This document shows positions 1 through 7,824 of a stretch of DNA of 64,000 nt, in pieces; position 1 is the first letter of the stretch, and each line of letters starts with the position of its first letter. Under the pieces are notes generated by a model, which had not been told where the DNA came from, searched no databases, and saw only the letters and a list, made by a program, of their open reading frames with translations. Made by a program: the position numbers and the translations under genes. The DNA is taken from IMG/VR virus record IMGVR_UViG_3300042564_004498, positions 62,001 through 126,000 of that record; one strand, 5' to 3'. This DNA comes from a virus.

Positions 1-11
1 TGTCATATTAT

Positions 12-1001
12 TTATTGTTTTAAATGTTTAAATCTAAATTCTATCTTCGCTCCTTTTGGGTCTTCCGCCTTCCATCTGAATCTCTTACCAATATAGTCTT
101 TAAGTTCTCCCCTCATTTTGATTTTGATTGCGTCTTCCACCTTAGTTGAATCAAGGTTAGGAATCTCCCCCTTTAAATAGTTTTGTGGTGTAGTCACTTG
201 GGTGTTGTTTTCTCTTTTAAGAACATCATATACATCTATGTCCACGAAAGCTTTGTCATCATTCACATCTATATTCTTTACTTGGAACTTTATATTTGTA
301 TTTGGAACCATTTGTTCTGGGTCCCGATTCCAATAGTTGAACGTCTTTGCAGTTTTCTTTCTCTTTTTTAAATCAGGTTCAATATTTTTTAATTTCTGTA
401 CCTTATTCTTCATTATCTCCTCGTGACTATATCCTCTTTCTAATAGTTTCATCTCCTCAGGAGTTAATGTGTACAAATTGTCAAACTCTTTATTGTCCCA
501 CGATACAGGATTGGAATTACTCATTTGTCTACTCGTGGATGAAGAATAATTTGCAGTTACCTCATACCACTTATCATCTTTGAATATGTAAACTGGGTAC
601 CATCCGTATGATGCAACTTTGTAGTATGGAATTCCTTTTGGGTCTTCAGTCCAATAACCCTCTAAGTTTGAACCCCTGAAAGGTAATTGGGCTATTGTGT
701 ATAACTTCGCATTTGGATTTGATATAACTTTACCCTTTTGTTTTCTTGGGTCAACAAAGTTCTCCTTTGTTAGATTTGAATAGTCACCATCTTTTTTAAA
801 GTTTAACACATACAATTCCAAAATATATTGTTCAAACCCTTCAGGTATTCCCATATATGGCGCCATGTGTTTGATGACGGTCAATAAAGATGCTCTCGTT
901 CTATTTTTTTTCTTCTCCTCGTCTAATAACTTGAATAGCTTGGAAACCACTTTTAATGATGGCTCATTGGACTCTTCCGATATTGTGGTAATTGTTTTCA
1001 T
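12..1001 (-). CDS. hypothetical protein with capsid-targeting-like N-terminus
   Basis: 329 aa, no recognised family. It begins MKTITTISEES, where I7-S8-E9 followed by E10 resembles the I-x-E cleavage rule seen in many proteins of this window. Residues ~95-150 are rich in Trp, Tyr and Pro. A Lys-rich stretch lies near residue 210, and the C-terminus contains a second Trp/Lys-rich segment ending FKHLKQ. The ATG start is supported by a TATTTAT box five bases upstream, the arrangement seen before other virion-type genes here. A minor virion or injected protein is possible, but the function is unknown. Confidence 0.8.
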   Translation of the reverse strand: MKTITTISEESNEPSLKVVSKLFKLLDEEKKKNRTRASLLTVIKHMAPYMGIPEGFEQYILELYVLNFKKDGDYSNLTKENFVDPRKQKGKVISNPNAKLYTIAQLPFRGSNLEGYWTEDPKGIPYYKVASYGWYPVYIFKDDKWYEVTANYSSSTSRQMSNSNPVSWDNKEFDNLYTLTPEEMKLLERGYSHEEIMKNKVQKLKNIEPDLKKRKKTAKTFNYWNRDPEQMVPNTNIKFQVKNIDVNDDKAFVDIDVYDVLKRENNTQVTTPQNYLKGEIPNLDSTKVEDAIKIKMRGELKDYIGKRFRWKAEDPKGAKIEFRFKHLKQ

Positions 1002-1006
1002 TATTA

Positions 1007-1013
1007 ATAAATA
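1007..1013 (-). promoter_or_regulatory. TATTTAT box (putative late promoter)
   Basis: TATTTAT in the direction of transcription, five bases before the ATG at 1001. One of fifteen such sites placed just upstream of start codons in the window. Confidence 0.5.
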
Positions 1014-1022
1014 TACGGATAA

Positions 1023-1052
1023 TAAAAAACCCCCACATTTCTGTGAGGGTTA
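1023..1052 (-). terminator. rho-independent terminator
   Basis: A GC-rich hairpin (stem AACCC...GGGTT with a small loop) is followed on the minus strand by a run of six T. It ends the transcript of the small genes to its right, just before the promoter of the gene ending at 12. Confidence 0.75.
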
Positions 1053-1056
1053 TTAT

Positions 1057-1257
1057 TTATTTTACCTCTCCATAAAGGTCAACTTTATATCCTTTTTTGG
1101 TTATGATAGAATCCATATGGTACCAAAGTTTTTCTTTGTTTTCTATTGTCTCAATAACAACCTTCGTTCGGTTTGTTGTTTCTTGATTAGGACTTGTGTC
1201 AATTGTATAAGGAATATTGTTAATTTCCATATACTTAATATATTCATTTGTTTCCAT
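1057..1257 (-). CDS. hypothetical small protein
   Basis: 66 aa, soluble and highly charged, no recognised motif. It is the last gene before the terminator at 1023-1052 and reads in the same direction as the genes up to 4515. The terminator position and coding-like composition support it as real. Confidence 0.55.
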   Translation of the reverse strand: METNEYIKYMEINNIPYTIDTSPNQETTNRTKVVIETIENKEKLWYHMDSIITKKGYKVDLYGEVK

Positions 1258-1280
1258 TACTATTTTTTTATGTCAGACAT

Positions 1281-1463
1281 CTACTTAAGGACCAATTGTG
1301 TTTGGGTCGCTCTTAATTTCTTATTTAAATACTTCTTCACTCCGACCTCCACATACCATTTCCTGTTCTGTCTTCTACGCCTTGAGTGACAGGTAGAGCA
1401 ACTGTCTATCACTAAAGTAATAACCAATAAACATAACCACCACTTAATATTATTTTTTTTCAT
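1281..1463 (-). CDS. putative small lipoprotein
   Basis: 60 aa. A lysine-rich N-terminus and a hydrophobic stretch (WWLCLLVITLVIDSC) end in a lipobox-like sequence with Cys at about residue 22, followed by a strongly basic RRRR segment. This suggests an exported lipoprotein or a membrane-anchored peptide. The start overlaps the end of the upstream gene by 14 nt, typical of this operon. Function unknown. Confidence 0.55.
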   Translation of the reverse strand: MKKNNIKWWLCLLVITLVIDSCSTCHSRRRRQNRKWYVEVGVKKYLNKKLRATQTQLVLK

Positions 1464-2088
1464 TCCTTAATTTTCTTTTTGGCGTTGGTTCATAATACTC
1501 GTTATCAAATTGAGGAATAATTTCAGGGTTATATTCAACGCCTGTCTCATAGTTATTTCCAATCCATATGTTATATCTTTCAATGTAAGTCAACTCTTCA
1601 CAACAATCATCTCCCCATCTTTCGTAGAATTCGTCGTCTGTCAATAATTTGGTTATAAAATCTTCTTTGGTTGGGCATTTAACCAATTGACCCGCCTGAG
1701 AAGATATTAAATCACTATAGTTTTCACTGTTATACGATGGGTTATGAATAAAATTATCATATACATTATCAATAGTGTTAGTGATTGAATGTACGAATTT
1801 GCCAACCTCAACTTGGTAAGACATATATTCAGGATTATGATACCCCGAATTTATTATCTCTATTCTTTTAGGGTTCTCCAAATACCAATAAGCCATTTGG
1901 ATTGATTTAGTCATTGTATTATAAACATCTCCAAACTCATGGTTATCATTATACCATCCCGTCTGTGTTTTATAGTTTCTAAACTCTATGGAAAAATTTA
2001 AGTTACAGCCATTACCGTAATGCTCAGGACTATAATGAAAATATACCCCTAAATCTTCTAATTTCTTGTATTCATCTAAGTTTGTCAT
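1450..2088 (-). CDS. hypothetical protein
   Basis: 212 aa, acidic and rich in Tyr and Asn, with no membrane segment or recognised domain. It lies in a run of minus-strand accessory genes and overlaps the small lipoprotein gene downstream. A lone Cys-Cys pair occurs near residue 155. Function unknown. Confidence 0.75.
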   Translation of the reverse strand: MTNLDEYKKLEDLGVYFHYSPEHYGNGCNLNFSIEFRNYKTQTGWYNDNHEFGDVYNTMTKSIQMAYWYLENPKRIEIINSGYHNPEYMSYQVEVGKFVHSITNTIDNVYDNFIHNPSYNSENYSDLISSQAGQLVKCPTKEDFITKLLTDDEFYERWGDDCCEELTYIERYNIWIGNNYETGVEYNPEIIPQFDNEYYEPTPKRKLRNEKK

Positions 2089-2099
2089 TTTTATTTCCT

Positions 2100-2495
2100 T
2101 TAATCTTCATCAGAAATGAAATCCGAAATTGATGGTTTACTATACCAATTTGAAATCAATCCATTTTCACCAATATGTAAATCAATGTAATCACCGTATT
2201 TGCCAGGAAGTAATGCGTTAGGCACATAATCTTCCTCAATTGACAATATAGTATTCCCTTCTGAATCTAAAAGAAAGTATGAACCTTCATCACAAACTTT
2301 CATACTCAGATGACCTGTTTCACCTTTAGGCCAATCTATTACTCTACCTTCATCAATGTTAATAACTGCGGACCACATATCACCTTTTCTTAATGGAAAA
2401 TTGTTAGGTATGTCTTCTTCATCATACCTTACCGCAACATCAACTTTTACCATTGTAATTTCAACTTCTTTCTCTACTTTAATTTTTACTTTCAT
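2100..2495 (-). CDS. hypothetical acidic protein
   Basis: 131 aa. The N-terminus alternates Lys and Val/Ile (a beta strand), the middle is rich in Gly and Asp, and the C-terminus is very acidic (SDFISDED). It looks like a small beta-sheet protein. No family recognised. It is followed 11 nt downstream by the 212-aa gene. Confidence 0.75.
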   Translation of the reverse strand: MKVKIKVEKEVEITMVKVDVAVRYDEEDIPNNFPLRKGDMWSAVINIDEGRVIDWPKGETGHLSMKVCDEGSYFLLDSEGNTILSIEEDYVPNALLPGKYGDYIDLHIGENGLISNWYSKPSISDFISDED

Positions 2496-2500
2496 TTTGA

Positions 2501-2632
2501 TTATTTCTTTTTAACTTTTGGTGTTAATTCTGTTAATGGTTTCCCACATTTAATACATTTCGCAATTTTATCCGTGTCCCAAACCTCATCCATCTTAAAT
2601 GTGTGATTACATTCCGATTCTTGTTTCTCCAT
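2501..2632 (-). CDS. small zinc-ribbon-like protein
   Basis: 43-codon ORF read directly from the sequence. It begins MEKQESECNH and contains an early Cys-Asn-His and a later C-I-K-C-G-K motif, so four potential zinc ligands are present (C8, H10, and a CxxC near residue 26). The ATG lies three bases beyond the stop of the HAD gene and the stop lies five bases before the next ATG, which fits the tight packing of the operon. Confidence 0.6.
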   Translation of the reverse strand: MEKQESECNHTFKMDEVWDTDKIAKCIKCGKPLTELTPKVKKK

Positions 2633-2635
2633 CTA

Positions 2636-3136
2636 TTATGATTTTAATATTCGTATCGCTCTGTTGGCACATTCATTTGTTAATCCATAACCTATGTCCA
2701 CACAATCAGGGTGATTAATATTATTGGCGGTTCTAACAAAATTCCCTCTTTGGTGTTGTAAGAAATCATTATCATCATCAAAGATAACATATTTTTCCAC
2801 TTCAGGATGTTCATCCAACCAATATTCAACTTCGTGACCTCTTTCAATTTGGTCTAAAAATACAAATGAACCTTCGTTAAATAAGTCATTACAATCCGGT
2901 GTGATATCAATAACCTCACCAGGTAACCCTCTAAACTCCCACATATCTTTCATTCTCTGTAATCCGCCAAATCTCCAAGTTGAGGATATCACAATTTTTG
3001 CACCTGTTTCTTCGATAACTCTTTTAAGATTATCAACTAAATGTTGATGGAAGGTACCACCATATTCGTCGTGACCTTGAGAATACACATTCAACACTCC
3101 ATCTATATCTAAAAATATAACCTTAATCTTTTCCAT
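2636..3136 (-). CDS. HAD-superfamily phosphatase-like protein
   Basis: 166 aa. HAD hydrolase motif I is DIDGVL (residues ~10-15), motif II is SSTWR (~51-55) and the acidic motif IV is DDDND (~118-122). The short, cap-poor layout matches the HAD domains found beside RNA/DNA repair enzymes (the Swiss Army Knife type). It probably acts on a phosphomonoester such as a nucleotide or a nucleic-acid 3' end, though the substrate is not visible. It overlaps the upstream gene by 14 nt and is followed by the zinc-ribbon gene. Confidence 0.85.
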   Translation of the reverse strand: MEKIKVIFLDIDGVLNVYSQGHDEYGGTFHQHLVDNLKRVIEETGAKIVISSTWRFGGLQRMKDMWEFRGLPGEVIDITPDCNDLFNEGSFVFLDQIERGHEVEYWLDEHPEVEKYVIFDDDNDFLQHQRGNFVRTANNINHPDCVDIGYGLTNECANRAIRILKS

Positions 3137-3419
3137 CTTTTTTAAACTTTAAATATTGTTTATTATGTTCTTCTTCTAATTGGTTAGGAGCAAACTCTTC
3201 CCAATGTTCTACAATTCTTTGAGCACATACTTTGTGTAATTCTTCTAAAAATGCCACACAGTGATGGTCTTCTAAAGCATCAATATATTGATTGGCTTGT
3301 TCTTCGTAGTTTGGTATACTCCATGTTTCACTTGATATAACAGCCTCTTCTAATGTTACATTTATCTCATGTAAAAACACATGAACATATGTACTATTTC
3401 CTAATCTAATTGATTTCAT
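3123..3419 (-). CDS. hypothetical protein
   Basis: 98 aa, soluble, rich in Glu and His, no recognised motif. It overlaps the HAD gene by 14 nt, so the two are probably co-translated. Its own ATG lies inside the broken small reading frame at 3406-3546. Confidence 0.7.
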   Translation of the reverse strand: MKSIRLGNSTYVHVFLHEINVTLEEAVISSETWSIPNYEEQANQYIDALEDHHCVAFLEELHKVCAQRIVEHWEEFAPNQLEEEHNKQYLKFKKDGKD

Positions 3420-3546
3420 TTTTCTTCTTTGGTATTTCGTAATTTTCTTCTAACCACTCAAATAATTCGTTGGGTAATATACATGGGTAAAAATCTATAA
3501 AATCAAATAAGATTTCTTCCTAATCGTTTTCATTATTTTCTTCCAT
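3406..3546 (-). pseudogene. small gene interrupted by an in-frame TAG
   Basis: An ATG at 3546 opens MEENNEND, then codon 9 is TAG. The same frame continues for 37 codons of protein-like sequence (EEILFDF...LPNELFEWLEENYE) to another TAG at 3406. The continuation resembles the end of the 69-aa protein at 4069-4278 (LPSDVKNWFEQLKNK). It is either a small paralog broken by one nonsense change or a suppressed amber codon. TAG is used as a normal stop elsewhere in the window, so breakage is more likely. Confidence 0.45.
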
Positions 3547-3558
3547 ACAATATGTTTC

Positions 3559-4065
3559 TTAATCTTTATTTAATTGTTCAATAATATATTGAATACCTTT
3601 TTCAGTTAATTTATAACCATCAGGAAATTCACCATGACCGTCACTTACCCTAAATAAATGAATAGGGTTGATTAAACTTAAACCTTTTAGAACTTTGTGT
3701 TGTCGAATCACTCTTTTAGCACCTTCTCTTTTCTCATCGTTGAAAATGTCCTCAATTTTAATTTCTTCTTTTGGATATTGAGCCATTGGTACTTCCATCA
3801 TTAAATCTTCTTTTTCAACTAAATAAGGTCTAGCATGCCATATACATTTTGAGTGGTTTTGACCTGAATTATTTGGGTCAACTTCTCTTCCCATAGGATT
3901 AACCAATACTTCAGTAAACTCAACCTCATCTCCATCATAAACCGCAACACCACTAATCCAAACATAATCAGTCATTGTAACAAAATTTGAATGCAATGGT
4001 AACGCTCCTAAAATATCGTACTGAATGAACCAACTACCGTAAAGTTTTACTAATTTACCTTTCAT
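3559..4065 (-). CDS. hypothetical protein
   Basis: 168 aa, soluble. The N-terminal half (VKLYGSWFIQY, WISGVAVYDGDEVEF) reads like a beta-rich phage protein. It carries single Cys and His residues near 74-77, and the C-terminus is a helical segment ending YIIEQLNKD. No family recognised. It lies three bases after the 69-aa gene. Confidence 0.75.
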   Translation of the reverse strand: MKGKLVKLYGSWFIQYDILGALPLHSNFVTMTDYVWISGVAVYDGDEVEFTEVLVNPMGREVDPNNSGQNHSKCIWHARPYLVEKEDLMMEVPMAQYPKEEIKIEDIFNDEKREGAKRVIRQHKVLKGLSLINPIHLFRVSDGHGEFPDGYKLTEKGIQYIIEQLNKD

Positions 4066-4068
4066 AAT

Positions 4069-4278
4069 CTATTTGTTTTTTAATTGTTCAAACCAATTTT
4101 TTACGTCACTTGGAAGTACATAAGGACACCTAATTAATAATTTTAATACTTCTTCCTTACTATAACTTCTTTCTTGTTGAGAAAATAAACTTGGTAGTAT
4201 TTCATTAACTAATATTTCAACATCAATTGAGTTACCTTTATTGTAACCCCACTTTGCTAGTTCTGTTATAAAGTCCAT
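4069..4278 (-). CDS. hypothetical small protein
   Basis: 69 aa, helical. The C-terminal segment YVLPSDVKNWFEQLKNK resembles the broken frame at 3406-3546, so the two are probably paralogs. It lies between a membrane-peptide gene and a soluble hypothetical, all driven by the promoter at 4537-4567. Confidence 0.7.
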   Translation of the reverse strand: MDFITELAKWGYNKGNSIDVEILVNEILPSLFSQQERSYSKEEVLKLLIRCPYVLPSDVKNWFEQLKNK

Positions 4279-4281
4279 ATC

Positions 4282-4515
4282 TTATTTCTTTTTAAATTTA
4301 AAAATCTTGTCTAATCCGACCCCTAAATAAATAAGAATAAGATATGCAGGAGGAGACAAAATCAAAGAAGTAAGAAGTACAACTGGAGATACAGGTGTAA
4401 ATTGATGCCCCGTAATACTATATGATATCAAATCAATAATAGTTATTATTAATCCTAAAATTAATGTACCCATGAAACCGATTGCCGTAATTATTGTTGC
4501 GATTCTTTCAAACAT
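4282..4515 (-). CDS. small membrane protein, two transmembrane segments
   Basis: 77 aa with two long hydrophobic stretches (about residues 5-32 and 42-68), separated by a short polar loop and ending FKFKKK, which suggests a cytoplasmic basic C-terminus. It is the first gene of the minus-strand operon, 21 nt downstream of a TATCTTTG promoter. Function unknown. Confidence 0.7.
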   Translation of the reverse strand: MFERIATIITAIGFMGTLILGLIITIIDLISYSITGHQFTPVSPVVLLTSLILSPPAYLILIYLGVGLDKIFKFKKK

Positions 4516-4536
4516 AACTCATCTTTTTATTAAGTA

Positions 4537-4567
4537 CAAAGATAACATTATTATTTGTCCTAACCAA
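4537..4567 (-). promoter_or_regulatory. host-type promoter (TTG-N20-TATCTTTG)
   Basis: Minus-strand TATCTTTG at 4537-4544 with TTG 20 bases upstream (4565-4567). It drives the genes leading left from 4515. It overlaps the divergent plus-strand promoter at 4555-4584. Confidence 0.7.
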
Positions 4568-4584
4568 ATATTTTATTATCTTTG
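4555..4584 (+). promoter_or_regulatory. host-type promoter (TTG-N19-TATCTTTG)
   Basis: TTG at 4555-4557, 19-base spacer, TATCTTTG at 4577-4584, then only four bases to the ATG at 4589. The mRNA would be leaderless or nearly so. Confidence 0.7.
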
Positions 4585-4588
4585 TCGT

Positions 4589-5092
4589 ATGATATTAGAC
4601 CTTACAAAATACAGCATTGAAGACCTTGTTTCTTTAAAAAATGAAATCAACAATCATTTACACTTTTATGTGGATGGATATCTTTATATTTGTAATGTTC
4701 GTTCATATGGACGACAATGGAAACAGAATGTTAATAACTTACATTCCCTTCAAGAACTTTGTAACCAATACGATGGTTATGATGGTATTGTGGATATCTA
4801 TTCCACAAACCCAAACCTTTCTGAGATTGAGAACTACGGCAATGTAATGTACATTGTCTCTGAGGAAGATTATGAGAAATGGAAACAATATGATTATCTT
4901 ACCTCCACAGTTAGTGATATCAATCATAAGTTGGATGTATGGGAAAGCCGTGAACAAATGTCATTCCGAGACCGACCGACCTTTGCTCCGTATTATAATC
5001 GTGAGGAACTTGCAGGTCTTAAGAAAGAGATTGTTGAATATGATATGTCTTTTGTTGCTCCTGTTAGTGTAAAGAGAGTATATGAGGAGTAA
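4589..5092 (+). CDS. hypothetical protein
   Basis: 167 aa beginning MILDLTKYSIEDL. This start is preferred to an upstream one because the promoter TATCTTTG ends four bases before it. The protein is soluble and acidic, rich in Tyr, with a helix-forming C-terminal half ending VKRVYEE. No family recognised. It is transcribed divergently from the membrane-peptide operon. Confidence 0.75.
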   Translation: MILDLTKYSIEDLVSLKNEINNHLHFYVDGYLYICNVRSYGRQWKQNVNNLHSLQELCNQYDGYDGIVDIYSTNPNLSEIENYGNVMYIVSEEDYEKWKQYDYLTSTVSDINHKLDVWESREQMSFRDRPTFAPYYNREELAGLKKEIVEYDMSFVAPVSVKRVYEE

Positions 5093-5097
5093 AAAAG

Positions 5098-5148
5098 ATT
5101 ATTACCAAAATGTGTAATAATCTCCATTATTACCAAAATGTGTAATAC
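5098..5148. repeat. two copies of a palindromic direct repeat
   Basis: The sequence ATTATTACCAAAATGTGTAA occurs twice, with 28 bases between repeat starts. Each copy is itself an inverted repeat (TTATTAC ... GTAATAA). They lie between the stop of one gene and a convergent gene and could be operator sites or a hairpin element. Confidence 0.6.
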
Positions 5149-5219
5149 CTCATCAAAAACTAATTTTTACACAACACTTTATTATAACTTTCACACAAAA
5201 CAATATTACCTTTCATGGT

Positions 5220-5250
5220 AAGATAAACCTCATAATTTGGGGTTTATCTT
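5220..5250. terminator. hairpin, possible bidirectional terminator
   Basis: Stem AAGATAAACC / GGTTTATCTT around a short loop, located between convergent genes and overlapping the stop codon of the gene at 5244. The U-tract is poor, so termination strength is uncertain. Confidence 0.45.
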
Positions 5251-5618
5251 GTGATGATTGGTAATGTATTATCACAGTTTTTTACTTTTTTAACATAAAT
5301 GTCTGTTGGTTCCCCGACATAACTATAAACTAATTGCCAAATCTCATCAATTATATCATCATACATTTTACGGTCAGCTTGTGTCACAGGAAAATATTTG
5401 GTCCCATGGCCACCAATAACTTTAACATCTATTCTGTAATGTGAGAATCCAAATTCTTGATTTGATGCCAATTCCCTGTTGTGTGGTGCAATAACTTTCA
5501 CACCACAAACAATTCCATCATGTGAGGGTAAAAAATTTGTTTCCAATAACTTGGTTATCATTGGAGATAAATCTTTCTCTGTTTCTTCTTTTATTATTCG
5601 TCTAATAAGTTCTCTCAT
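5244..5618 (-). CDS. hypothetical protein with capsid-targeting-like N-terminus
   Basis: 124 aa beginning MRELIRRIIKEETEK; I9-K10-E11 matches the recurring I-x-E pattern. The remainder is a compact alpha/beta protein with GGHGTKYF near residue 73 and no recognised fold. A TATTTAT box sits exactly five bases before the ATG. By N-terminus and promoter it belongs with the head-cargo candidates; function unknown. Confidence 0.75.
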   Translation of the reverse strand: MRELIRRIIKEETEKDLSPMITKLLETNFLPSHDGIVCGVKVIAPHNRELASNQEFGFSHYRIDVKVIGGHGTKYFPVTQADRKMYDDIIDEIWQLVYSYVGEPTDIYVKKVKNCDNTLPIITR

Positions 5619-5623
5619 CCATT

Positions 5624-5630
5624 ATAAATA
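5624..5630 (-). promoter_or_regulatory. TATTTAT box
   Basis: Five bases upstream of the ATG at 5618. Confidence 0.5.
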
Positions 5631-5645
5631 CCTTAACGCACCTAT

Positions 5646-5676
5646 TTGTCAAATTGATTTTAATTATCTATCTTTG
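5646..5676 (+). promoter_or_regulatory. host-type promoter (TTG-N20-TATCTTTG)
   Basis: TTG at 5646-5648 and TATCTTTG at 5669-5676; the ATG follows after five bases, implying a leaderless transcript. Confidence 0.65.
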
Positions 5677-5681
5677 TAAAT

Positions 5682-6065
5682 ATGACCTCAGAGCTCCTGA
5701 TATTAAATAAATACATGAAGAAACTATTTCCATTTATTTTGGAAGTGGATAGTGTTTATGTTGGTGAGGAACTATATGACCCGTATACATTTAGCCCCAC
5801 AATTAACCATAGTAGTAGTGGTACCTCCCGAAGAGATAAAAACTTATTAAAAATTAACATTTATGTTTCCCCTCTCCATTTCTGTGAACTTATGGATGAT
5901 AGGGTTGAGAAGAAGATTGTTAACCACATAATTGATAATTGTTCTTCTTTACTTAAATCAGTTGTTACTTCTTGGGATGGTAATAAACCACGAATCTTAT
6001 TCTTCCCATCTGTGGGTGAAAAATCAACTATTCTTGAGGGTTTAGAATGGATAGAACAAAATTGA
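5682..6065 (+). CDS. hypothetical protein
   Basis: 127 aa, soluble, beginning MTSELLILNKYMKKLFPF. The start is fixed by the TATCTTTG box five bases upstream. It has a Ser-rich loop near residues 43-50 and ends EGLEWIEQN. It is first in a short plus-strand operon with a glycosyltransferase and a phosphoesterase. Confidence 0.75.
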   Translation: MTSELLILNKYMKKLFPFILEVDSVYVGEELYDPYTFSPTINHSSSGTSRRDKNLLKINIYVSPLHFCELMDDRVEKKIVNHIIDNCSSLLKSVVTSWDGNKPRILFFPSVGEKSTILEGLEWIEQN

Positions 6066-6090
6066 ATCAACCAACTAACTATTTATTATT

Positions 6091-6792
6091 ATGATAAAAG
6101 ACAAATTAACTATTGTAATTCCTGCAAAAAATGAAGCCGATGTAATTGATATTACTTTATCTCATCTTAACAACCAATACGGTATTAAAGGTACTCGTGT
6201 AATCGTTGCAGATTGTTCTGACGATATGACTGTAAACATTGTATTATCAGGAAAGTATAAAAACTTAAACCTTGAAGTTATTGATGGTGGTCTTCCAAGT
6301 GTTGCAAGAAATAATGGAGCTAAACTAGTTAAAACCGATTATGTTTTGTTTTTGGACGCCGACATATTCTTAACTGATAGACACACAATCTATGAAACAC
6401 TTAGAATTACTCAAAACAATCGTCTTCATTTAGTTACAACCAAATTTAGAGTTAAAGGGGTATACTCATTCATTTTTCCTGTGTTTGAATTTTTTAGAAA
6501 CTTAATCGCGTCAAAAGCGCCATGTGCTATTGGAGGTTATATGTTGTTTAAACTATCAGAATTTAATAAAGTTGGTGGATTTGTTAATGAAGATAAATTT
6601 GGTGAGGATTTCCATCTTAGTATGAAGATAGACCCTCGTCGTTTCTCAGTTGCTCCACATAAAATATACACAACCGATAGAAGATTCAGAAATAAAGGAT
6701 TGTTGTATATGATGAAGATGGCATTCTTAGGTTACATAAACAGAAATAACGATAACTTCTTTAGAAATGACCACAACTACTGGAAAATATAA
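6091..6792 (+). CDS. family 2 glycosyltransferase
   Basis: 233 aa. The GT-A fold start is LTIVIPAKNEADVI (residues ~6-19), the nucleotide-sugar Asp region is ADCSDD (~45-50), and the metal-binding DxD-type motif is FLDADI (~89-94), preceded by ARNNGAKLVKTDY. A second conserved region is GEDFHLSMK. It would transfer a sugar from a nucleotide donor. There is no long membrane segment, only a hydrophobic stretch near residue 130. It overlaps the LpxH-like gene by 26 nt, so the products may act on one surface-glycan or lipid pathway. Confidence 0.85.
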   Translation: MIKDKLTIVIPAKNEADVIDITLSHLNNQYGIKGTRVIVADCSDDMTVNIVLSGKYKNLNLEVIDGGLPSVARNNGAKLVKTDYVLFLDADIFLTDRHTIYETLRITQNNRLHLVTTKFRVKGVYSFIFPVFEFFRNLIASKAPCAIGGYMLFKLSEFNKVGGFVNEDKFGEDFHLSMKIDPRRFSVAPHKIYTTDRRFRNKGLLYMMKMAFLGYINRNNDNFFRNDHNYWKI

Positions 6793-7510
6793 ATGTGTAA
6801 TCCTTTCCGATTTACATTTGGGAATGGCAGATTGTAAACCTAAAAAGATTCTTAAGTTCCTTGAATCCATAAAGACAGAGACGTTAATCCTGAATGGTGA
6901 TATAATTGATATCGACGCTCTTCGTCGTGGTTCCAAGTGGAAAGGTAAACACATGAAAGTTGTTATCAAACTATTGGAGATGTCCAAAGATACAGAGATT
7001 ATCTATATCAGAGGGAATCATGATAATGATGTTAAGGATTTATACCATACATTTCTTGGTAATATTAAATTTGTGGAAGATTATATCTATACCGTTAACG
7101 ATAAAAAGTATTTTATATTTCATGGTGATAGGATAGATGTTACAACCAAATATAAATTACTTACTCAAATTGGTTCCATAGGTTATGACTTCGCCCTTAG
7201 ACTTAATACTTGGTATAACAAATACCGAGAACTCACAGGAAAACCATACTACAGTATCTCTAAAATCATTAAAGAAAACTTTAAGAAAGCATTATCGTTC
7301 ATTAATGACTTTGAAGTTAATGCTTGTGATTACGCTAAAACCCTTAATTGTGATGGCGTAATCTGTGGACACATCCATATCCCATCTGTTAAAGTGATTA
7401 ACGGTATTGAATATTACAACTCAGGTGATTGGGTTGAGAACTTCTCCGCACTTGTTTTAACAAAAAATAATAAGTGGGAATTAAAGGTTTTTGAGTACCC
7501 AAATTCATAG
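6767..7510 (+). CDS. metallophosphoesterase, LpxH-like
   Basis: 247 aa calcineurin-type phosphoesterase. Motifs in order: SDLHLG (~14-19), NGDIID (~44-49), RGNHD (~85-89), FHGD (~122-125) and CGHIHIP (~203-209), the full dinuclear-metal site. The layout and length are those of the UDP-2,3-diacylglucosamine pyrophosphatase branch, which cleaves UDP-diacylglucosamine in lipid A synthesis. Whether the phage enzyme keeps that substrate cannot be seen. The start lies inside the glycosyltransferase gene, so the two are translationally coupled. Confidence 0.88.
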   Translation: MTTTTGKYKCVILSDLHLGMADCKPKKILKFLESIKTETLILNGDIIDIDALRRGSKWKGKHMKVVIKLLEMSKDTEIIYIRGNHDNDVKDLYHTFLGNIKFVEDYIYTVNDKKYFIFHGDRIDVTTKYKLLTQIGSIGYDFALRLNTWYNKYRELTGKPYYSISKIIKENFKKALSFINDFEVNACDYAKTLNCDGVICGHIHIPSVKVINGIEYYNSGDWVENFSALVLTKNNKWELKVFEYPNS

Positions 7511-7529
7511 ATAATTTATTCTATTATCG

Positions 7530-7537
7530 TATCTTTG
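7530..7537 (+). promoter_or_regulatory. TATCTTTG box
   Basis: TATCTTTG five bases before the ATG at 7543. No clear TTG is seen at the expected upstream distance, so this is weaker than the other host-type promoters. Confidence 0.5.
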
Positions 7538-7542
7538 TATCT

Positions 7543-7806
7543 ATGACAACAATAGAAAAACACGTAGTTAAATTCATTGAGGATAAATTCGCATTCCCAT
7601 ACCTTTATTACGATAAAGTGGAACAAACATGGGCAAATGAATTCTTTTTATTCGATATTAAATCAGGTACAATGTATGTTAGTGATGAGGTTAAAGACTC
7701 CTTGTATAAAAAATATGGTAAAGGATATATTTCTCAGGTTCTCCTTAAAGTCGTTGACGCTTGGTTCTTCAAAACTTATAAATTGACAGTTAATACAATT
7801 GAATAG
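7543..7806 (+). CDS. hypothetical protein
   Basis: 87 aa, aromatic-rich, beginning MTTIEKHVVKFIEDKF. Its C-terminal region (VVDAWFFKTYKLTVNTI) has the same shape as the C-termini of the paralog array that follows (W-F-x(3-5)-K/F-x-L/G-x-x-V), so it may be a divergent relative lacking the N-terminal peptide. Confidence 0.7.
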   Translation: MTTIEKHVVKFIEDKFAFPYLYYDKVEQTWANEFFLFDIKSGTMYVSDEVKDSLYKKYGKGYISQVLLKVVDAWFFKTYKLTVNTIE

Positions 7807-7824
7807 ATTAGTTGTATTACATTA

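Noticed and set aside
183-583. Overlapping plus-strand ORFs at the left end (183-371, 347-583, 865-1389)
   Set aside because: They lie antisense to well-supported minus-strand genes and have unnatural, Phe/Ser-rich compositions, so they are shadow frames.
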